Numbered from the stretch's first letter, positions 34,311 through 43,250 are shown. The stretch: DNA of 64,000 nt from Ectopseudomonas mendocina (GCF_007049795.1 NZ_SCFY01000006.1:157535-221534); one strand, 5' to 3'. Numbers and translations are program-made. Notes: generated from the sequence alone by a model not told the origin.

Positions 34311-35540
34311 ATGAGCAAGACCTCTCTCGACAAGAGCAAGATCAAGTTCCTTCTTCTCGAAGGCGTCCACCAGAATGCCGTGGACACTCTGAAGGCCGCC
34401 GGCTACAGCAACATCGAGTACCTCAAGGGCGCGCTGTCAGGCGAAGAGCTGAAAGAAAAGATCGCCGATGCCCACTTCATCGGTATTCGCTCACGCACCC
34501 AGCTGACCGCCGAGGTCTTCGACTGTGCGAAGAAGCTGGTCGCCGTCGGTTGCTTCTGCATCGGTACCAACCAGGTCGACCTTGACGCCGCCCGCGAGCG
34601 CGGTATCGCCGTATTCAACGCGCCTTACTCCAACACCCGCTCGGTGGCCGAGCTGGTACTGGCCCAGGCCATCCTGCTGCTGCGCGGCATTCCCGAGAAG
34701 AACGCCTCCTGCCACCGCGGCGGCTGGATCAAGTCGGCGGCCAATTCCTTCGAGATCCGCGGCAAGAAGCTGGGTATCGTCGGCTACGGCTCCATCGGTA
34801 CCCAGCTCTCGGTTCTGGCCGAGGCTCTCGGCATGCAGGTGTTCTTCTACGACACCGTGACCAAGCTGCCGCTGGGCAACGCTACACAGATCGGCGATCT
34901 GTACGATCTGCTGGGTCTGTGCGACATCGTCTCCCTGCACGTACCTGAGCTGCCATCCACCCAGTGGATGATCGGCGAGAAGGAAATCCGTGCAATGAAG
35001 AAGGGCGGCATCCTGATCAACGCCGCACGCGGCACCGTGGTCGAGCTGGACCACCTGGCCAATGCGATCAAGGACGAACACCTGATCGGCGCGGCCATCG
35101 ACGTATTCCCGGTCGAGCCCAAGTCCAACGACGAAGAGTTCGAAAGCCCGCTGCGTGGCCTGGATCGCGTGATCCTGACCCCGCACATCGGCGGTTCCAC
35201 CGCCGAAGCGCAGGCCAACATCGGCCTGGAAGTAGCCGAGAAACTGGTCAAGTACAGCGACAACGGCACCTCGGTGTCCTCGGTCAACTTCCCGGAAGTG
35301 GCCCTGCCGGCGCACCCGGGCAAGCACCGTCTGCTGCATATCCACGAGAACGTGCCGGGTGTGATGAGCGAGATCAACAAGGTGTTCGCCGACAACGGCA
35401 TCAACATCTCCGGCCAGTTCCTGCAGACCAACGACAAGGTCGGCTATGTGGTGATCGACGTCGACGCCGAGTACTCCGACCTGGCCCTGGAGAAACTGCA
35501 GCACGTCAATGGCACGATCCGCAGCCGCGTTCTGTTCTAA
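34311..35540 (+). CDS. serA: D-3-phosphoglycerate dehydrogenase
   Basis: First enzyme of serine synthesis: oxidises 3-phosphoglycerate with NAD, and can reduce 2-oxoglutarate to D-2-hydroxyglutarate in return. The 409-residue E. coli-type SerA has the NAD-binding GIVGYGSIGTQLSVLAEALG at about 155-174, catalytic Arg in LINAARGTVVE, and Glu/His in HIGGSTAEAQ. A C-terminal ACT domain (LHIHENVPGVMSEINKVF to the end) is the serine-inhibition site. A strong terminator follows. It is divergent from D-2-hydroxyglutarate dehydrogenase across a 181-base gap that holds a 10-bp palindrome (ATGCTAGCAT near 34205). Confidence 0.96.
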   Translation: MSKTSLDKSKIKFLLLEGVHQNAVDTLKAAGYSNIEYLKGALSGEELKEKIADAHFIGIRSRTQLTAEVFDCAKKLVAVGCFCIGTNQVDLDAARERGIAVFNAPYSNTRSVAELVLAQAILLLRGIPEKNASCHRGGWIKSAANSFEIRGKKLGIVGYGSIGTQLSVLAEALGMQVFFYDTVTKLPLGNATQIGDLYDLLGLCDIVSLHVPELPSTQWMIGEKEIRAMKKGGILINAARGTVVELDHLANAIKDEHLIGAAIDVFPVEPKSNDEEFESPLRGLDRVILTPHIGGSTAEAQANIGLEVAEKLVKYSDNGTSVSSVNFPEVALPAHPGKHRLLHIHENVPGVMSEINKVFADNGINISGQFLQTNDKVGYVVIDVDAEYSDLALEKLQHVNGTIRSRVLF

Positions 35541-35579
35541 GCCGGAGCTGCTGCGCGTCGGCGGTATGCAGAAATGAAC

Positions 35580-35608
35580 AAAGGGAGGCTTCGGCCTCCC
35601 TTTTCTTT
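35580..35608 (+). terminator. Rho-independent terminator after serA
   Basis: AAAGGGAGGC, TTCG tetraloop, GCCTCCCTTTT and CTTT: a 10-bp stem with a stable UUCG-type loop and T-tract. Confidence 0.9.
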
Positions 35609-35635
35609 ATCTGCAACACGTCAGCGGGCAGACCT

Positions 35636-35693
35636 GTAGGAGCGAGCTCTGCTCGCGAAGTGGACCATGTTCGCGAGCAGAGCTCGCTCCTAC
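35636..35693. repeat. Perfect 24-bp inverted REP-like repeat
   Basis: Arms 35636-35659 and 35670-35693 (GTAGGAGCGAG...TCGCGAA and complement) are perfectly complementary around a ten-base loop. The right arm is identical over 24 bases to the one at 17214-17237. The repeat supplies the TAG stop codon of the DUF523 gene (35690-35692). Confidence 0.88.
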
Positions 35694-36196
35694 GACTCTA
35701 AAGCGCCGCCTTGTTCCAACCGCGTCAACTCGGCGGCCGCTTCGTCCAACTGCATTTCGTTGTACACCTTCACCCCAGCTCGCTTCAGCAGGGCTGCTGT
35801 CACGCCCTCGCCCGACACCCGCACACCACTGAAGCTGCCGTCGTAGTTTTCAAGATTGCCGCACGAAGGGCTGCGCGCTTTGAGCAGGGCGATCTGGATG
35901 CCGTGCTCACGTACCAGCGCCAGTGCCTGCTCGGCGCCATCGACGAACGCGGCGGTCACGTCTTCGCCCTCGATCGTCAGCACCGGTAGTCGCCCGTCCA
36001 GCACCGCGCTGCCCTGACCACCGCTTATCTCCGCAGGCGCACGTGGCGTCGGCAGGCCGCCCGCCACCTCCGGGCACAGCGCAACTACGCGCCCCTCGTC
36101 CAACCACTGCTGAAGCTGATCGAAGGGGCCGTGAGCACCACCGTCATAACGCACCCGATGCCCGAGCAGGCAGCGGCTGACCAGTATCTTCTGCAT
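35690..36196 (-). CDS. DUF523 domain protein
   Basis: A 168-residue protein starting KILVSRCLLGHRVRYDGG, the DUF523 signature, with CPEVAGGLPTPRAPAEI near residue 41 and KARSPSCGN near 106. The three conserved cysteines suggest a metal or Fe-S site; no reaction is known. Its last bases and stop lie in a REP-like repeat arm, so the C-terminal few residues (GALES) may have been altered by repeat insertion. It is 18 bases downstream of the dioxygenase gene and probably co-transcribed. Confidence 0.83.
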   Translation of the reverse strand: MQKILVSRCLLGHRVRYDGGAHGPFDQLQQWLDEGRVVALCPEVAGGLPTPRAPAEISGGQGSAVLDGRLPVLTIEGEDVTAAFVDGAEQALALVREHGIQIALLKARSPSCGNLENYDGSFSGVRVSGEGVTAALLKRAGVKVYNEMQLDEAAAELTRLEQGGALES

Positions 36197-36214
36197 CGAC
36201 GTCCTCCCGCGCGT

Positions 36215-36838
36215 TCAGAGCACGTCGGTGCCGCGGCGCCTGAACCAGCCAGTCAGCGAGCGGCGTTCGCGGGTGGCCGGCAGCACTTCATGGGGCATAT
36301 CGCCGGAAAGGAACAGCGCCAACGTGCCGGCCTGCGGCAATACGTCATGCTCACGCCCATCACTCAGATAAAGGCGCAACGCGCCACCCTGGTCGGCCTG
36401 CCAGCTTTCATTCAGATAAAGCACGGCCGAGACCGTGCGCCGATCGTCGTCGCGGAAACGGTCGAGATGGCGCAGGTAGAAGGCACCCGGCTCGTAGGAG
36501 GCGAAATGGCACTCGAAATCCTCGAGCCCCAGAAACAGCTCTCGATTGAGGGCCAGGCGCAAATTATCCATCAGTTGCAGATAGCGGTCACAGGCCTCGC
36601 TCTGGCCCGTCTCCAGCCATTGGATGCGGTCACCACGAATGCCCTCCTGCACCTGCTGCGCGCTGCCACGACCAACGCTGGCAGCACTCAGCTCGCCGCT
36701 GCGCTCACGCTTACGGCACTCGGCGGCCAGTTCGCGGGTCAGAACCTCTGGGGCGAATAGCTCCAGCAACGACCAACGCTGGCTGGCAAGGTCGTCGATA
36801 AGATTGGCAAAGCTGTGTTGCAGGTCAGTGTCGTTCAT
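36215..36838 (-). CDS. Prolyl-hydroxylase-like 2-oxoglutarate/Fe(II) dioxygenase (PPHD type)
   Basis: A 207-residue double-stranded beta-helix dioxygenase. The facial triad is H124, D126 (YLRHLDRF) and H183 (MPHEV), and R193 is the likely 2-oxoglutarate salt-bridge residue. Length and the RRTVSAVLYLNESW strand match the PHD2-like Pseudomonas prolyl hydroxylase PPHD (P. aeruginosa PA0310 as I recall), which hydroxylates a switch-loop proline of EF-Tu. Generic P4H-like enzymes are the alternative. It lies upstream of the DUF523 gene. Confidence 0.82.
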   Translation of the reverse strand: MNDTDLQHSFANLIDDLASQRWSLLELFAPEVLTRELAAECRKRERSGELSAASVGRGSAQQVQEGIRGDRIQWLETGQSEACDRYLQLMDNLRLALNRELFLGLEDFECHFASYEPGAFYLRHLDRFRDDDRRTVSAVLYLNESWQADQGGALRLYLSDGREHDVLPQAGTLALFLSGDMPHEVLPATRERRSLTGWFRRRGTDVL

Positions 36839-36960
36839 GGCGCGATTGTACAGCGGCGGAAGGCCCGCTAGACATAGCTCGACAAGCCCCTTTCAGCCAC
36901 CGAAAATAGCGGGCCGCAGCACCCTGCGGCCGGCCAGGAAAGTTTGCCAAGGAGTTCTCG

Positions 36961-37728
36961 ATGCGCGTTCTGTTTGCCCTGTTGCTGATTGGCCTGACCT
37001 TGCCGGCCCTGGCAGACGACCACCTGCGCCTGTATCAGGCTGCCGGTTGGCCGCAACAGCGCGAACATTTCAACCAGGCACTCGACGCCGCCCAGCAGCG
37101 CTACCGCAGCACCCTGCCACCGGCGGTTTTCCAGGCCCTGGTGGATAACAGCAATCGCCGCTTCGCCGCTGCCGCCATCGACCAACGCGCGCAGCACAGC
37201 CTGGGCATGGAGCTGGCCGACCCGCAGCCGGCGCTGGCCTTCTTCGAATCCGAACTGGGGCGCAAGATCGTCGCCGCCGAAACGCTGGCCACGCGTCGCG
37301 ATCAGTTGGCCAAGTACGAGAATGGCCTGCCGCGCACCGACGCGGATGCCACCCGGCGCCTGCTGATTCGCCATCTGGCGCAGGCACTGCCAGCCAAGGA
37401 AGCCGGCGCCGAAGTCAGCCTGGCGCTGGCCGGCGTGGCGGCCGACAGCCTCAGCCAGATGCTTCCCGGCCTGCTCGGTGGCGGCCAGGCCCAGGGGCTG
37501 CTCAATGGCCAGCGCGAACGCCTGATGACGCAGATCGAACAAGACCTCGACAACACCCTGCTGCATGTCTACCGCGAATTGAGCGACCCCGAGCTGGAGC
37601 AGTTCGTCGAATTCGCCCAGTCGGATGCGGGCAAAGCCTATTACCAGGCCGCGCTGCAGGCTCTGCGTGCCGGCCTCGCCGTGGGCATGAGTACCAATGA
37701 GCTGGCGCCAGCGCCGCAGGGCATCTAA
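36961..37728 (+). CDS. Secreted DUF2059 domain protein
   Basis: A 255-residue protein with a signal peptide (residues 1-18, cleavage after ALA) and a helical DUF2059-like region at the C-terminus (YRELSDPELEQFVEFAQSDAGKAYYQAA, from about residue 200 onward). Likely periplasmic. No function is known for the family. AAGGAG lies upstream of ATG 36961. Its 3' end overlaps the convergent hydrolase gene by four bases. Confidence 0.8.
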   Translation: MRVLFALLLIGLTLPALADDHLRLYQAAGWPQQREHFNQALDAAQQRYRSTLPPAVFQALVDNSNRRFAAAAIDQRAQHSLGMELADPQPALAFFESELGRKIVAAETLATRRDQLAKYENGLPRTDADATRRLLIRHLAQALPAKEAGAEVSLALAGVAADSLSQMLPGLLGGGQAQGLLNGQRERLMTQIEQDLDNTLLHVYRELSDPELEQFVEFAQSDAGKAYYQAALQALRAGLAVGMSTNELAPAPQGI

Positions 37729-38666
37729 GCCAGGCGCTCGCGCAGGAAATCGAAGTACCGCTGGCGCAGCCCCTCGTTCTCATTGGCCAGGTGGTGACGC
37801 GCCTCTGTCAGGCGCAGGATCTGCGGCTGATTGAATTTGCTCTGCAGCACCTCAAGGTTGTAGCGCCAGTCCACCGTCATGTCCGCCTCACCCTGAATGA
37901 TCAGCGGGCTGTGCGCGCTGCGCCCGGCCGCCTCGATATGCGGCACCCACTTGGCCAACGCCCCCACCCAGGCAGTGGGCAAACTGCGTGGCTGCAGGGG
38001 GTCGAGGTTGTGCACGAAGTCGATGAAGGTGGCGTCGCTGGAGTTATCGCTGAAGCGCCGTGGAATTTCCCGGACGAACCGGCTGAGCACCCGATAGCTG
38101 AGTTTCGACCAGCCCCAGGCACGCGGTCGCACCAGCGGCGCCAGGAGAATGCTTTGCCCCAGTTCCGGACGCTTGCCGTCCGCGAGCAGATAATCCAGCA
38201 GGATCGCCCCGCCGGTGCTCTGCCCGCACAGGTGCCAGGGCTGCGGCAGCCCCAGCTCGCTGGCCTGCTCGAACAAGCCGCCCAGCACCTGCTGATATTC
38301 GGCGAAATCACCGATGCTGGCGCGCGCGCCGCTGGACAGTCCGTGCCCCGGCAAGTCGCAGGCGAGCACGGCGAAGTTCATGCTCAGCGCCCAGTCGACC
38401 ACATGCCGGTACAAGCCCATATGGTCGTAATAGCCGTGCAACAGCAGCAGCGTGCCGCGCGGTTCGGCCGGCGCCCACAGCTGCACGGCGATCTGGTAGC
38501 CGGCGGCATTGAAGCTGCCGAGGCGGTTGTCCAACCCGGCAAAACGCGCAGCCAGGTCAAAACCGTAGAAGCTGCGGTACGCCTGCAGCGCCGGCAAGTC
38601 CAGACGCGCTGCGGCCAAGGGTCGCAGCAGGGGGCGCAATTGATCGGGCTGAAACGGCTCTGACAT
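37725..38666 (-). CDS. Alpha/beta hydrolase, lysophospholipase-like
   Basis: A 313-residue serine hydrolase of the monoglyceride lipase/lysophospholipase type. The oxyanion region is LLLLHGYYDHMGLY, the nucleophile elbow is CGQSTGGA (Ser near 150), the acid lies in IIQGEADMTVDW, and the catalytic His in EARHHLANE. ATG 38666 follows GGAAAG at about eight bases; the longer frame back to 38759 is not conserved-looking. No signal peptide, so probably cytoplasmic. The lipid substrate is not determinable. Confidence 0.85.
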   Translation of the reverse strand: MSEPFQPDQLRPLLRPLAAARLDLPALQAYRSFYGFDLAARFAGLDNRLGSFNAAGYQIAVQLWAPAEPRGTLLLLHGYYDHMGLYRHVVDWALSMNFAVLACDLPGHGLSSGARASIGDFAEYQQVLGGLFEQASELGLPQPWHLCGQSTGGAILLDYLLADGKRPELGQSILLAPLVRPRAWGWSKLSYRVLSRFVREIPRRFSDNSSDATFIDFVHNLDPLQPRSLPTAWVGALAKWVPHIEAAGRSAHSPLIIQGEADMTVDWRYNLEVLQSKFNQPQILRLTEARHHLANENEGLRQRYFDFLRERLA

Positions 38667-38791
38667 AGGGCTTTCCATAAGTTGCGCGAGGCGCGCGGTC
38701 GATACCGACGCCATCGTCTCGAATGCTGCGATATTCAGCTGCCCGACGCATCGTGGCAAGCTACACGCCCTTTTTACCCCCGGCCCGCGCC

Positions 38792-39373
38792 ATGCCCCGC
38801 CTGTCCCGCAAGAACCTGCTCATCACCCTGCTCGCCCTGGCCTGGCTGGCCGGCATGGTGCTGGCCTACCGCTGGTTCGAAACGCGTTACCTGCGCACCT
38901 TCGACGAGCGCGCGGCGGTGTTCTCCGGCGCCGAACTGCAGCTGCCCACTGCACTGAGCGGCCCCGGTGCGATCCGCCTGGTGCATTTCTGGGACCCGGC
39001 CTGCCCATGCAATGTCGGCAACCAGCAGCACCTGGCCGAGCTGATCGAACACTACACGCCACAAGGCGTGCAATTTCACGTCGTCCAGAAGCCCGGCAGC
39101 CAGGGCCGCCTGCCCGCCGAACTGGCCGCGCTACAGCCCATCGACGAGCTGCCCGGCAGCGCCAACCTGCCGGCCAGCCCTGCCGTGGCGATCTGGGACA
39201 AACAGGGCCAGCTGGCCTACTTCGGCCCCTATAGCGAAGGCCTGGTCTGCAACTCGAGCAACAGCTTCATCGAACCCATACTCGAAGCACTGGCGGCCGG
39301 GCGCAAGGTGAATGCCAGCAATACCCTGGCAGTGGGCTGCTTCTGCGAATGGGCCAAGCCGAGCAACGACTGA
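38792..39373 (+). CDS. DUF6436-like membrane-anchored thioredoxin-fold protein
   Basis: A 193-residue protein with an N-terminal membrane anchor (residues about 9-26) and a thioredoxin-like domain in which FWDPACPCN (C-x-C near residue 70) replaces the usual CxxC. Further cysteines occur near the C-terminus (VGCFCEW). The pattern suggests a periplasmic redox or metal-handling role, by inference. ATG 38792 removes a non-conserved extension. Divergent from the hydrolase gene. Confidence 0.72.
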   Translation: MPRLSRKNLLITLLALAWLAGMVLAYRWFETRYLRTFDERAAVFSGAELQLPTALSGPGAIRLVHFWDPACPCNVGNQQHLAELIEHYTPQGVQFHVVQKPGSQGRLPAELAALQPIDELPGSANLPASPAVAIWDKQGQLAYFGPYSEGLVCNSSNSFIEPILEALAAGRKVNASNTLAVGCFCEWAKPSND

Positions 39374-39388
39374 CGAGGCCCGAGCAAC

Positions 39389-39456
39389 GTAGGGTGGGTT
39401 AGCCGCCTGTCGCGCTTAGCGGCCGATTAGCCCTGTTTGACGCGGCGTAACCCACC
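39389..39456. repeat. Degenerate GTAGGGTGGGTTA inverted repeat
   Basis: GTAGGGTGGGTTA at 39389 and GTAACCCACC at 39447 face each other, related to the arms at 21337 and 53542. It lies in the 176-base gap between convergent genes. The remainder of the gap (to 39549) holds a partial third copy (GGTGGGTTGCG) and no gene. Confidence 0.55.
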
Positions 39457-39549
39457 ATCGGCGCAATACGAGCTACCGCCTGGTGGGTTGCGCGACGCAC
39501 CACCTCCGCGGCGTCCTCCAGCGTCGCTAGCCCCCCCCACGAACGCTCT

Positions 39550-40578
39550 TCACTCGCCAGTCGAGCCGTGGCGCGATACCAGACCACGTGGCGTGCCGCC
39601 CTGCCAGCGGCGAAACGCCCGATAGAACGGCGACAGTTCGGCAAAGCCGCAGGCCCGTGCCACTTCGCGCACACCAAGCCCCTGATCCAGCAGGCGCAGC
39701 GCACGCAGACGGCGCACTTCATCGTGCAATGCACGGAAGCTACTGCCCTGCTCGCTCAATGAGCGCTGCAAGGCGCTGCGATTGCTGCCTATGGCCAGCG
39801 CACAGGCCTCCAGACTGCAGGTAGCAGTGCCCAGGTTGACCTCCAGCCAATAGCGCACCCGCACCAGCAACTGGTTTTCCACCAAACCGGCCAACTGCTT
39901 CTCGGCTTCCTCACTGAGCACCTCGAACAGGCGCGGGCTGGCACTGCGCGAGGGCCGCGAGAGCAGCGCCCGCGGCAGGATCAGCACGTCGTGAGGCCGG
40001 GAGAAAAGCGGCTCGACACCGAGCAGGCGACGATGCTCAGCAAGCTTGCGCGGCGCACGATGGCGAAACTCCACTCCCAACAGCGGCAGCTCGCCGCCCG
40101 CGGACGCCAGCATTTTGCTCAGCAGCACGGCCAGACATTCCATCTGCTGACGCAACGAGCCCACCTCGCGGTAGTTGAGGTCGATCACCAGCCGCGCTGC
40201 ATCGCCCTGCTCCTCCAGCCGCGCGGCAAAACCGCCGGAGAGGATGTGCTGGAAGCGCACGAAAGCCTGCAGGCCCTGGCGCAGATCACGCGCCGCCAAC
40301 AGCAGGTAGCTGACCACGTCCATCGGCCGTGGCTGCATCACCTCACCCAGGTGCAGGCCGATGTCGACATCTCCGCTGATACCCTCCAGCGCCTGCCAGA
40401 AGCGCGGCGCGTTGTCGTGCTCCTCTCGCGCCTCCAGCAGCGGTGCCGCCAGCGCCACGCCGGCGTAGGCGCGGCGGTAGGTGTCGGTCGGGTCGAACCC
40501 CAGCGCGGCCAACGCCTCGTAGAGCAGGCGGCGCAAGGTCGAAGAATGCGTGAGGGCGACGAAGGCGTTATCGGGCAT
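39550..40578 (-). CDS. AraC-family transcriptional regulator (Arabinose_bd type)
   Basis: A 342-residue regulator with an N-terminal sensor of the OruR/ArgR-like class (residues about 20-205) and a C-terminal AraC DNA-binding domain. The two helix-turn-helix units are CSLEACALAIGSNRSALQRSL and GVREVARACGFAELSPFYRAFRRW, the second with the family PxxxxR context. ATG 40578 has GGAATCC upstream. It is divergent from the hacB-like acylase with about 120 bases between, and a regulator occupies the same place in P. aeruginosa, so control of the acylase is likely. Confidence 0.86.
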   Translation of the reverse strand: MPDNAFVALTHSSTLRRLLYEALAALGFDPTDTYRRAYAGVALAAPLLEAREEHDNAPRFWQALEGISGDVDIGLHLGEVMQPRPMDVVSYLLLAARDLRQGLQAFVRFQHILSGGFAARLEEQGDAARLVIDLNYREVGSLRQQMECLAVLLSKMLASAGGELPLLGVEFRHRAPRKLAEHRRLLGVEPLFSRPHDVLILPRALLSRPSRSASPRLFEVLSEEAEKQLAGLVENQLLVRVRYWLEVNLGTATCSLEACALAIGSNRSALQRSLSEQGSSFRALHDEVRRLRALRLLDQGLGVREVARACGFAELSPFYRAFRRWQGGTPRGLVSRHGSTGE

Positions 40579-40697
40579 GAGGATTCCAACAGGCTTTGAC
40601 CATAGACTTTCAGCATCGAGGCATATGGTCAATGCCGACGCCAGGGCGCCCGCGCAAAATGCTCGCACGCTTGCCCCACAACAATAAGGATCGCTGG

Positions 40698-43085
40698 ATG
40701 AAACGCTCCCTGACCGCCCTTGCCCTGCTGGTTGCCGCCGCAGCAGGCGGCCTGACCTGGTACCTGCACGACAAGCAACCGCAGCGCGATGGCGAGTTGG
40801 TACTCGCCGCCCTGCAGGCGCCGGTCACGGTCGACTACGACGAACGCGGCGTGCCGCACATCCGCGCCGAGAGCGAGGCAGACATGTACCGCGCTCTGGG
40901 TTTCGTGCACGCCCAGGATCGTCTGTTCCAGATGGAGCTGCTGCGGCGCCTGGCGCGCGGTGAACTGGCCGAAGTCCTCGGCGAAAAGCTGGTGCCCACT
41001 GACCGTCTGTTCCGTACCCTGGAAATCGGCCGCCATGCCGATGCCTATGCCGCTCGGCTGGATCCCAACAGCCCGTCCACCCAGGCGCTGCAGCACTATC
41101 TGGAAGGGGTCAACCAGTACCAGGCCAGCCGCCCACGGCCACTGGAGTTCGACCTGCTGGGCATCGAGCCGCGCCCGTTCACCGCAGCCGATACGCTCAG
41201 CGTCGCCGGTTACATGGCCTACAGCTTCGCCGCAGCCCTGCGCACCGAACCGCTGATGACCCATATTCGTGACGAGCTGGGCGCGGACTATCTCAAGCTG
41301 TTCGACCTCGACTGGCATCCGCAGGGCGTGCTTGGCACCTCCCTGGCCGCCGGCGACTGGCAGGATCTTTCCGCCCTCGCCCAACTCAGCAACAGCGCTC
41401 TGGAGGGCACTGGCATGCCGCAATTCGAAGGCAGCAATGCCTGGGTGGTATCCGGCAGCCGCACCGCCAGTGGCAAACCGCTGCTGGCGGGCGACCCGCA
41501 CATTCGCTTTTCGCTGCCGGCCGTCTGGTACGAAGCGCACCTGCAGGCGCCTGGTTACGAGCTGTATGGCTACCACCACGCACTGATTCCCAGCGCCATG
41601 CTTGGCCACAATCGTGACTTCGCCTGGAGCCTGACCATGTTCCAGAACGACGACCTCGACCTGATCGCCGAGCGCACCAATCCAGACAACCCCAATCAGG
41701 TCTGGTACCAGGGCAACTGGGTCGACCTCGAACAACGTACGGAGAGCATCAAGGTCAAGGGCGCCGAGCCGGTGCAGATCACCCTGCGCCGCTCGCCGCA
41801 CGGGCCGATCATCAACGATGCCCTGGGCCAGACCAGCGGCAGCACGCCGATCGCCATGTGGTGGGCCTTCCTCGAAACCGATAACCCGATGCTCGACGCC
41901 TTCTACCAGTTGGGCCGCGCCGACAGCCTGGACAAGGCCCGCGCCGCCGTCGAGAAGATCGAGGCCCCCGGCCTCAACGTGCTCTGGGCCGGCGCCAGCG
42001 GAGACATCGCCTGGTGGGCCGCGGCCAAGCTGCCGCTGCGCCCGGATGGCGTCAACCCGACCTTTATCCTCGATGGCGCCAGCGCTGAAGCGGACAAACT
42101 CGGCTATCACCCTTTCAGCGACAACCCGCAGGAAGAGAACCCAGAGCGCGGCTATATCCTCTCGGCCAACTATCAGCCGGTACCGGCCAGCGGCATCGAG
42201 ATTCCCGGCTACTACAACCTGCCCGATCGCGGTCAGCGCCTCAACCAGCGCCTGAGCGATGCCTCGGTGAAATGGAACACGCAAAACAGCCAGGCGCTGC
42301 AGCTGGACACCGGTACCGGCTATGGTCCGCGCTTGCTGGCGCCGATCCTCGACGAGCTGCGCGCAGCGGCGGCGAACGATGAGGAGCGCGCGCTGGTGGA
42401 GCAACTGGCCAAGTGGAATGGCGACCACGAGCTCGACTCCGTGGCCGCCACCTTGTTCAACCAGCTGACCTATCAGCTTGCCCACGAAGCCATGGCCGAC
42501 GAGCTGGGCGAGGTGTTCTTCGACAGCCTGCTGCAGACCCGCGTGCTCGACACGGCCCTGCCGCGCCTGACCGCCAATGCCGATTCACCCTGGTGGAATC
42601 GTCAGGGTAGCGAGCAACGCGAGAGCCGCGCGCAGATCGTCGCAGAGGCCTGGCGTGCCAGCCTGGACCACCTGCGCAGCGTACTCGGTAATGATCCCGC
42701 CGCCTGGACCTGGGGCCGTGGTCATACCCTCACCCATAGTCACCCGCTTGGCCAACAGCAGCCGCTGGCCTGGCTGCTGAACGTTGGCCCGATGGCCGCT
42801 CCGGGCGGCCATGAGACGCCGAACAACCTGTCGCACAAGGTAGGGCCAGCGCCCTGGCCGGTGGTTTACGGCCCCTCGACCCGGCGTCTGGTCGACCTGG
42901 GTGACGCCGACAAGGCCCTGGGTGGTATTCCTGTTGGCCAGAGCGGCGTGCCGTTCGATGCCCACTATGGCGATCAGGCGACCGCCCACGTGGCGGGCGA
43001 ATATCAGCGGCAGCACCTGAGCGACGCCGACGTCAAAGCCAACAGCCAGGGCACCCTGCAGCTACTGCAGCTACTGCCGCGCTAA
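40698..43085 (+). CDS. hacB: Penicillin acylase family N-acyl-homoserine lactone acylase (HacB type)
   Basis: Periplasmic Ntn hydrolase of 795 residues, made as a precursor: signal peptide (1-20, AAAAGGLTW), alpha chain, spacer, and beta chain starting at the catalytic Ser246 (FEG-SNAWVVSG). Other family residues are visible, such as HPQG, PLLAGDPHI and NRDFAWSLTM. P. aeruginosa HacB (PA0305) of this family degrades long-chain acyl-homoserine lactones. The divergent regulator matches that locus. AAGGA lies seven bases before ATG 40698. Beta-lactam activity is possible, but quorum-signal cleavage is the homology-based expectation. Confidence 0.85.
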   Translation: MKRSLTALALLVAAAAGGLTWYLHDKQPQRDGELVLAALQAPVTVDYDERGVPHIRAESEADMYRALGFVHAQDRLFQMELLRRLARGELAEVLGEKLVPTDRLFRTLEIGRHADAYAARLDPNSPSTQALQHYLEGVNQYQASRPRPLEFDLLGIEPRPFTAADTLSVAGYMAYSFAAALRTEPLMTHIRDELGADYLKLFDLDWHPQGVLGTSLAAGDWQDLSALAQLSNSALEGTGMPQFEGSNAWVVSGSRTASGKPLLAGDPHIRFSLPAVWYEAHLQAPGYELYGYHHALIPSAMLGHNRDFAWSLTMFQNDDLDLIAERTNPDNPNQVWYQGNWVDLEQRTESIKVKGAEPVQITLRRSPHGPIINDALGQTSGSTPIAMWWAFLETDNPMLDAFYQLGRADSLDKARAAVEKIEAPGLNVLWAGASGDIAWWAAAKLPLRPDGVNPTFILDGASAEADKLGYHPFSDNPQEENPERGYILSANYQPVPASGIEIPGYYNLPDRGQRLNQRLSDASVKWNTQNSQALQLDTGTGYGPRLLAPILDELRAAAANDEERALVEQLAKWNGDHELDSVAATLFNQLTYQLAHEAMADELGEVFFDSLLQTRVLDTALPRLTANADSPWWNRQGSEQRESRAQIVAEAWRASLDHLRSVLGNDPAAWTWGRGHTLTHSHPLGQQQPLAWLLNVGPMAAPGGHETPNNLSHKVGPAPWPVVYGPSTRRLVDLGDADKALGGIPVGQSGVPFDAHYGDQATAHVAGEYQRQHLSDADVKANSQGTLQLLQLLPR

Positions 43086-43100
43086 CAGCGGGAACACAGC

Positions 43101-43142
43101 GTGGTGCGCCAACGGTGCATCACGCTGCACGCTGGTGCACAG
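43101..43142 (+). promoter_or_regulatory. Cluster of GTGCA/TGCAC half-sites, possible NtrC enhancer
   Basis: Within 42 bases are TGGTGCGCC, GGTGCA, CTGCAC and TGGTGCAC: at least four NtrC-like half-sites. They lie about 110-150 bases before the predicted start of the sigma-54 transcript, a normal enhancer distance. Half-site spacing (four to five bases between arms) is shorter than the enteric consensus, so binding is uncertain. Confidence 0.45.
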
Positions 43143-43224
43143 CGGCGCTGAAAATGGCGCCGCAGGCCCTCGCCCGATGGCCTCAACCCCGAAAAACCGC
43201 GACTTGCGGCGCTGGTAATAAAAC

Positions 43225-43240
43225 TGGCACACGCCCTGCA
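43225..43240 (+). promoter_or_regulatory. Sigma-54 (-24/-12) promoter
   Basis: TGGCAC (43225-43230), five bases, CTGCA (43236-43240). GG and GC are exactly ten bases apart, and only the first T of TTGCA differs from consensus. The predicted start is near 43251, just before the first 48-bp repeat. Confidence 0.75.
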
Positions 43241-43250
43241 TAGGCTAAGG

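Noticed and set aside
40629..42485. A 618-codon minus-strand frame opposite the hacB-like gene
   Set aside because: Antisense shadow; the sense protein has a signal peptide, catalytic Ser and family motifs throughout.
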